Source: Lichtheimia corymbifera B2541 (Eukaryota; Mucoromycota; Mucoromycetes; Mucorales; Lichtheimiaceae). From it: 10,826 nucleotides of DNA. Of this stretch, positions 6,130 through 10,826 are shown piece by piece (position 1 is the stretch's first letter; every line of letters begins with the position of its first letter). The translations under genes were made by a program, and so were the position numbers. The notes beneath the pieces are model-generated. The model was not told the origin of the DNA. It searched no databases and was given only the letters and a program-made list of their open reading frames with translations. Where the stretch lies: contig JNEU01000584.1 of the NCBI GenBank assembly GCA_000697475.1, forward strand, positions 1 to 10,826. The letters are read 5' to 3'.

Positions 6130-7918
6130 ATGGCTCATCCTCTTCAAACACCCTCGCTTGCTCATTTCAAGTTACCTGCCATTGAAAATGAGCCCATGGT
6201 AAGTTGATCTTTTGTGTCACCTACACGTCGATCTCCTTTCACTTGTCTCACATCATGTAACAGAAAAACTATGCACCCGGCTCTGAAGAGCGTCAAAAGC
6301 TGCTTCAAGCTCTCAAGGAAATGAATGAACAACCTCCTTTGGAAGTTCCTCTTGTTATCAATGGCGAAAGGATCAAGAGTGGCAACACTGCCCAGCAATT
6401 CAACCCTTCGGAACACAAGAAGGCTGTTTGCACATATCATCAAGCTGACGCGTCCCAAGTTAAAAAGGTAACCATGGAATATATCTTGGGATTTGAGCAT
6501 CTTTGCTTACGCGTATCTATGGAAAGGCTATTGAAGGTGCCATGGCTGCAAAGGCACAATGGGAAGCTCTCCCTTTCAATGACCGTGTCGCTGTATTCCT
6601 CAAGGCTGCTGACTTGCTCTCATCAAAGTACCGTTACAAGTTGATGGCTGCCACCATGTTGGGTCAAGGCAAGAACATTTGGCAAGCTGAGATCGATGCT
6701 GCCGCAGAACTTTGTGATTTCTGGCGCTTCAACTGCAAATATGCTGAAGAGATTTACCATATCCAACCCCCCAAGAATGCAACCGGCAACTGGAACCGTA
6801 CCGAATACCGTGCTACTGATGGTTTCATCTTGGCCATTTCACCTTTCAACTTTACCGCTATCGGTGGCAATCTTCCCAGTGCTCCTGCTTTGATGGGTAA
6901 CGTTGTCCTTTGGAAACCATCTCCTGGTGCCGTCCTTTCCAACTATCTTGTTTATGAGTTGCTTGAGGAAGCTGGTTTGCCTCCAGGAGTCATTCAATTT
7001 GTTCCTGGTCCTGCAGAGGAGATCGCTACCACTGCCATTGACAACCACAACTTTGGTGGTCTTCACTACACTGGCTCTACTGCTGTATTCCGCAAATTAT
7101 GGAAGCAAATTGGCAATAACATCGACAACTATGCTTGCTATCCTCGTATCGTAGGTGAAAGTGGCGGGAAAAACTACCATATCGTTTTTGGCGATCTTGA
7201 TTCTGCTGGTGTAAAGCATGCAGCTATTCAAACGATCCGTGGTGCCTTTGAATTCCAGGGCCAAAAGTGTTCTGCCTGCAGCCGTGCTTATATTCCCAAG
7301 AGCAAGTATGAAGAATTCAAGGGTTATCTTTTGGAACAACATGCAAAGATCAAGCAAGGTTCTCCTCTTCAAGTGGAAAACTTTATGGGTCCCGTTGTCA
7401 GCCGCTTTTCTTTTGATAAGATCAAGGGTTATATTGACCATGCAAAGTCAAGTGGTGATTGTAAGATCCTTGCTGGTGGCGTTTGTGATGATTCAGTGGG
7501 TTACTTTATTCAGCCTACTATCATTGAGACGACCAACCCAAAGACAAAAACCATGGTTGATGAAATCTTTGGCCCTGTGGTGACATTGTATGCTTATGAT
7601 GATGACAAGGTGGAGGAAACCTGCAAGCTGATTGGTGATACCACTGAGTATGCTCTTACGGGTGCTGCCTTTGCCAAGAACCGTGAAACCATTGTCAAGG
7701 CTTCCAATCTTTTGCGCCGTACCGCTGGTAACTTTTATATCAATGACAAGTGTACTGGTGCTGTTGTTGGCCAACAACCATTTGGTGGTGGAAGCGCTTC
7801 TGGTACCAACGACAAGGCTGGCAGCTGGTCATTGTTAACACGCTTTGTATCTATGCGCAGTATCAAGGAGAACTTTGTTCCTATTGATGACTTTATTTAC
7901 CCATCCAACTTTCAATAG
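6130..7918 (+). CDS. put2: Delta-1-pyrroline-5-carboxylate dehydrogenase (three exons, 554 aa)
   Basis: This NAD-dependent aldehyde dehydrogenase oxidises glutamate semialdehyde (from P5C) to glutamate, the second step of proline breakdown, normally in the mitochondrial matrix. Exons are 6130-6198, 6264-6467 and 6527-7918. The two introns are 65 and 59 bp with GT and AG ends, and the total is 555 codons with stop. The start ATG sits in ACCATGG. Key residues: SPFNFTA (Asn199), GESGGKN (Glu302), GQKCSACSR (catalytic Cys339), EIFGPV (Glu437, Phe439) and the P5CDH-specific C-terminal block QQPFGGGSASGTNDKAG. GQGKNIWQAEIDAAAEL is also diagnostic of the P5CDH branch (human ALDH4A1, yeast Put2). Length is slightly below yeast Put2 because the N-terminus is short. 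The first 25 residues have a single Lys and no Arg, so a classical mitochondrial presequence is not evident. Confidence 0.96.
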
Positions 7919-7950
7919 TGGCGATGGCCTTTTTTGATGATCTCATTTAC

Positions 7951-7956
7951 AATAAA
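7951..7956 (+). terminator. put2 polyadenylation signal AATAAA
   Basis: AATAAA 33 bases after the put2 stop codon, within the 111-bp gap to the convergent BAP31-like gene. The two 3' UTRs therefore probably overlap. Confidence 0.6.
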
Positions 7957-8029
7957 TCGATTTACATATCAATTTGTCACAAAACACGACTATTTTAATT
8001 TGGGCTTGAGTATCAAGTGTTGCATCCAA

Positions 8030-9122
8030 TCAGATATCCTTGCGTGTCTCTACTTTTGCGCCATCAGGTTGCTGCTCCAAAGCATTGCGCTCATCTGCTA
8101 GGCGTTGGTACTCAGCATCTTGTTGTGCCACTTGGAGTTTGAGCGTTTCATAATCGCGCCGCTGTGCCTTGAGATCCTTTAACTCGGTCGACAATACATC
8201 CACTTGTTTCTTGTATCCAGCTTCCTTATCGATGATTTCTTTTTGCTTCTTTGTGGTTGTATGGGTCTATTTGAGCATGTTAGATTTCACGTGTTGTTGT
8301 GATGCTTTTCCTCTGCCACCTTTACTTTATACCTCGTTTTGCACGCGATCAAGCTCTTCCTCTCGTTGCACCACCTGGAAAATCAATGCACTCGTGCGTT
8401 GTAGAATACTAATGCCAAAAAGTTACTACATAGGCTTCCACCACTGCATGATTATTGCAACTTACAATGAAAGGAACAATGTAAATCCAGTCAAATAAAG
8501 GTTTCGCTGAGCATAAAACTTGGTGGCCTTCAAATTGGCTTCGAATGTATAATCATGCATTTCTTCTCCTTCAGGATGGCGCTCTTCGATACTATAAAGC
8601 TTGTTGATGGCGTCTTTGTCAAGATGGTGAGATGAATGACGGCATGATCCGATATCCCAACAAGATGTCCTTACCCACAAACAACAAAAAGATGAAACTA
8701 TGATGGTAATATCCAAGGTGGTGTTAATCCATCCAATCCATTATCGCGTAATCATTTCATCAATGCCTACCCAAAGGTGACCTTGAGAGAATACATTGCC
8801 TTGTCAAGCTATAGAAATAATGACCATTCGGTTGGTATCTCGGCTTAGCATATGATGTGCATCATTCATACCGCTGGAGATGTGGATACGAGTCGTAGCA
8901 TAGTTTTACGCCATTTTGCAGGCAAAGGGAGCTATCGAGTTCGTGTCAACTGCAAGGGAAAATATCCTAGTTACTGTTGTTGGGTTTACCACCAAGAGAC
9001 AAAATAGCACTGCCTATATTATATATTGCAATCAACAACCCATCGACCTACCACCATAATATAGCACTACAATTTACCTCAGTAACCAAGATGGCAAAAG
9101 TGAGAGAGTACTGGATTGCCAT
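8030..9122 (-). CDS. BAP31/Yet-family ER membrane protein (eight exons, 216 aa)
   Basis: BAP31/Yet proteins are three-pass ER membrane proteins involved in cargo export and quality control. Minus-strand exons: 9122-9078, 9013-8990, 8931-8872, 8808-8771, 8697-8675, 8613-8466, 8408-8333, 8266-8030. All seven introns are 57-73 bp with GT and AG ends, and the sum is 217 codons with stop. The spliced N-terminus (MAIQYSLTFAILVTE, AVLFCLLV, LPLPAKWRK) fits the family, as do FIFLLFVDAINKLYSIEE and KFYAQRNLYLTGFTLFLSF. Three membrane segments lie near 5-24, 47-64 and 100-123, followed by a charged coiled coil to the end. The C-terminus RKDI resembles a dilysine ER-retrieval signal. Exons 2 and 5 are micro-exons of 24 and 23 nt, predicted from protein homology only. 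Exons 6-8 are very secure, exons 1-5 somewhat less so. Confidence 0.88.
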
Positions 9123-9882
9123 GCCGTGAAAAAAGTGAAAAGGACCAGACAAAGAAAGAGACCTTGTTGGTGTCACCTGCTTCGTGTTGCATTACATTAG
9201 TGCACAGCAGCACCTCGGAACCAGCAGAACAACTTGGGAGGTGGCCCCCTTTCTCATCCATCATCACGTGACTAGTTGACATGAGCCCACAACCTATATA
9301 TGAAAGGAGTTAAAAGATGCCTCAGAATCGAGCAATCATTACATTTTTTATTCGCTGACCAAGTAAAGGATGTGTTGTATGAACAAAATGGGTTACAGGC
9401 AGTAGGGTGGATATCAATCAGTGGAGGGCATGGGTTCAGGCGACCAGCCATTAATTTCCTAGTATAAAAGATGCAGAGGGACTCGTGTAATATAACTAAT
9501 AGGGCAAGATTTGAAGGTTCTTATTGGTGAAGAGTGCATGATAGACAATCCCTAAATAGATGGTGTGGTTAACAGGCATAAATGATCTGTGCATCCAAGA
9601 CTATGAGCGGTAATGGTATTATTTGCCTCTAGGGTTCGTTCTTATATAAGGCTATATATACAAGGTGGATCATGCTGATAGGGCCGTTGTCATAGGTAAG
9701 CATTATGTACTTGTGCCACAGAGCTCATCATCTTTCTTAGCCGTAAGGATTTAAACTTACAATGGATCAAGCTTCCGTGACAAGGAGGGTTGTTGGGTAC
9801 CATTACTATGGGTTTATTAACATTGAAGATACAAGCGTCTATTTAAACATGTATACAATCAGTTATTGGCACTACCCATGGT
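9123..9882. other. 760-bp region without a recognisable gene
   Basis: The left third is the promoter of the BAP31-like gene: a minus-strand pyrimidine-rich leader at about 9160-9123 and an E-box at 9264. The remainder is A/T-rich with many stops in all frames, several TATATA-type strings (9296-9301 and 9652-9660), and no tRNA-like fold or known transposon motif that I can see. The stretch next to 9883 would be the 3' flank of the hypothetical gene. Confidence 0.5.
9264..9271. promoter_or_regulatory. Palindromic TCACGTGA (E-box) upstream of the BAP31-like gene
   Basis: An 8-base perfect palindrome with a CACGTG core, 142 bp before the BAP31-like start. CACGTG is bound by fungal bHLH factors such as Cbf1-, Pho4- or SREBP-type proteins. 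A very similar palindrome lies ahead of the gene at 9883-10404. Which factor, if any, acts here is unknown. Confidence 0.35.
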
Positions 9883-10404
9883 CTAATCAGCATATGAACA
9901 ATAAAGCTTTAATGAATGTAATATGACAGAAGGAACAAGAGCGTCTCGATACAACGGTGTGGGTATAATCCAATCTCCTCTTCCGGCCTTCAAATTTCTA
10001 TCCCCCCTTTCCTTCCAGACGCCAACCAGTGGATCACAAAGAATCAGCAGGTATCGTTGTGTCATTGTATTCTTGGTTGCTGCCGTCATAGCATCGTCAT
10101 CCATGATTGTAAAAGTAGCTGTTGCATGCATTGACTTGAATTTTTCAATATCATCCATGGTGGTAAATCCTCTCTTGTCAAAGATATAAGCCCTCGTTTC
10201 CATGTCATCCAATTCATCCAATCCATCATCATCCTCAGCCGTACCCACGTGTTCGTTACTGCTGACGACGAGCCAAGTAGCCAAAGCAACATTCCAGGAT
10301 TCCACATTAGTGCACTTGATTGCATCCATCCACTCATCCATAACCGTTGCGAGTCCAATACGAAAGAGCCTCTGTAATCGCTGCTGATATGCCTCCTTTT
10401 CCAT
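9883..10404 (-). CDS. Hypothetical acidic protein, 173 aa, not recognised
   Basis: Starts at an ATG with an in-frame stop upstream. I do not recognise a family. Residues 1-48 form a probable amphipathic helical region with several Trp. Residues 57-68 are a run of Asp/Glu (AEDDDGLDELDD). The middle is mixed and polar. Near 117-130 a hydrophobic segment (RYLLILCDPLVGVW) suggests a buried beta strand. There is no signal peptide or clear membrane helix. A TATAAAAG box and a CACGTG palindrome lie upstream at sensible distances, which favours a real gene. The C-terminal end is uncertain: an ATTAAA overlaps the last codons, and the true gene could splice elsewhere. The overlapping 138-codon frame on the same strand is Met/Trp-rich and looks like a shadow. 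Confidence 0.5.
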   Translation of the reverse strand: MEKEAYQQRLQRLFRIGLATVMDEWMDAIKCTNVESWNVALATWLVVSSNEHVGTAEDDDGLDELDDMETRAYIFDKRGFTTMDDIEKFKSMHATATFTIMDDDAMTAATKNTMTQRYLLILCDPLVGVWKERGDRNLKAGRGDWIIPTPLYRDALVPSVILHSLKLYCSYAD

Positions 10405-10553
10405 TCGAGTGTTGGTCTCTCTCTTTCTTGGTCATTTTCGGTGCAGCTCAACAAGGAATAGTGCTTGTATTGCGGGATATTTGATAGCTGATATGGGACC
10501 ATCCATTAGAAGTCGTATGGATCATTGCAAGTTGCCACACGTAAATAAAGCTG

Positions 10554-10561
10554 CTTTTATA
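10554..10561 (-). promoter_or_regulatory. TATA box (TATAAAAG) of the hypothetical gene
   Basis: A perfect TATAAAAG on the minus strand, 150 bases before the start codon at 10404. It implies a 5' UTR of about 120 bases that contains an upstream ATG at 10502 in another frame. Confidence 0.5.
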
Positions 10562-10577
10562 CAATGGCTATCAGCTG

Positions 10578-10587
10578 TTCACGTGAA
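10578..10587. promoter_or_regulatory. Palindrome TTCACGTGAA upstream of the TATA box
   Basis: A 10-base perfect palindrome with a CACGTG core, 17 bp upstream of the TATAAAAG box on the minus strand. The spacing is typical of an upstream activating site for a bHLH factor. It is similar to the TCACGTGA ahead of the BAP31-like gene. Confidence 0.4.
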
Positions 10588-10601
10588 GAGGCCGCAAGTA
10601 A

Positions 10602-10738
10602 CTTGAGACAATAGAGACCTTGCTAATGGCAGCTGCTGTTACTGGATGGTTGTGGCAGAGGAGCGTGTTGTAGTAGTAGAGTGACAAGATTGTGAACGCT
10701 GCTTGAGACAATAAAGTCATTGCTAATAGTAACTGCTG
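10602..10738. repeat. Diverged direct repeat with 100-bp spacing
   Basis: CTTGAGACAATA...TTGCTAAT...CTGCTG occurs at 10602-10638 and again at 10702-10738, exactly 100 bases apart. It has 6 differences in 37 bases and no gap. Weaker resemblance continues into the following sequence (around TTGTAG at 10668 and 10763), so the unit may be a degenerate 100-bp tandem repeat that goes past the right edge. Confidence 0.6.
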
Positions 10739-10826
10739 GAATGAATGCTGTTTCGTTTGATTGTAGCATTGGAGTGTGCAGGACAGGGTGTGCTTTCAAG
10801 AAAGGCGTGTGTTGAAGTGGGGTGCA

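Larger units (their letters stand above)
10405..10826. other. Upstream region of the hypothetical gene, no further gene seen
   Basis: Contains the 5' leader, TATA box and CACGTG palindrome of the 173-aa gene, and then the 100-bp-spaced repeat. I see no coding frame with family resemblance on either strand. Another gene could begin beyond the right edge. Confidence 0.45.

Noticed and set aside
7097..7441. Minus-strand ORF inside put2
   Set aside because: Antisense to a strongly conserved enzyme frame, with no motif of its own.
9079..9282. Minus-strand ORF with an ATG at 9282 overlapping exon 1 of the BAP31-like gene
   Set aside because: It is in a different frame from the family-matching MAIQYSL start, and covers the promoter and CT-rich leader.
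10086..10502. 138-codon minus-strand ORF overlapping the hypothetical gene
   Set aside because: Met/Trp/Leu-rich shadow of the acidic 173-aa frame. At most its start is an upstream ATG in the leader.
1..10826. CRISPR array, bacterial operon or secondary-metabolite cluster
   Set aside because: Genes have spliceosomal introns and unrelated housekeeping functions. There are no regularly spaced identical repeats and no clustered tailoring enzymes.

Overview
This looks like nuclear DNA from a fungus, most likely an early-diverging, Mucoromycota-type lineage. The genes are split by many short GT-AG introns (57-77 bp in the models below). Several start codons sit behind pyrimidine-rich leaders. The two metabolic enzymes have fungal or mitochondrial-type architecture. 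The phylum is an inference from gene style, not a proven assignment.

Left part (1-2929, minus strand): the 5' portion of a Ty3/gypsy LTR retrotransposon that runs off the left edge. From right to left it holds a 5' LTR bounded by TGTCG/CGACA, a very short leader with an initiator-Met-type primer binding site, gag, a CCHC zinc knuckle, an aspartic protease and reverse transcriptase. RNase H, integrase and the 3' LTR would lie outside the window. Gag and pol share one reading frame. The nucleocapsid stretch between them is broken by three one-base frame steps in the same direction, so this copy looks defective there. The LTR ends 65 bp past the 3' end of a tRNA-His(GTG) gene in the same orientation, which suggests tRNA-linked integration.

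Middle part (3564-5626, minus strand): chorismate synthase (aro2, four exons, 397 aa), the last step of the shikimate pathway. A Gcn4/Cpc1-type TGACTCA lies 99 bp upstream of its start. Behind it is a 168-aa intronless protein with weak resemblance to the N-terminal part of perilipins (lipid-droplet coat).

Right of centre (6130-7918, plus strand): delta-1-pyrroline-5-carboxylate dehydrogenase (put2, three exons, 554 aa), the second step of proline catabolism. It is divergent from the perilipin-like gene. It converges tail-to-tail on a BAP31/Yet-family ER membrane protein (8030-9122, minus strand, 216 aa), which I reconstruct as eight exons including 24-nt and 23-nt micro-exons.

Right end: a 760-bp stretch with no recognisable gene, then an unrecognised acidic 173-aa ORF on the minus strand (9883-10404) with a good TATA box and a palindromic CACGTG element, and a diverged repeat with 100-bp spacing at the edge. 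The genes are unrelated housekeeping functions and do not form a pathway cluster. The most notable items are the retrotransposon/tRNA arrangement, the micro-exon gene and the two uncharacterised proteins.
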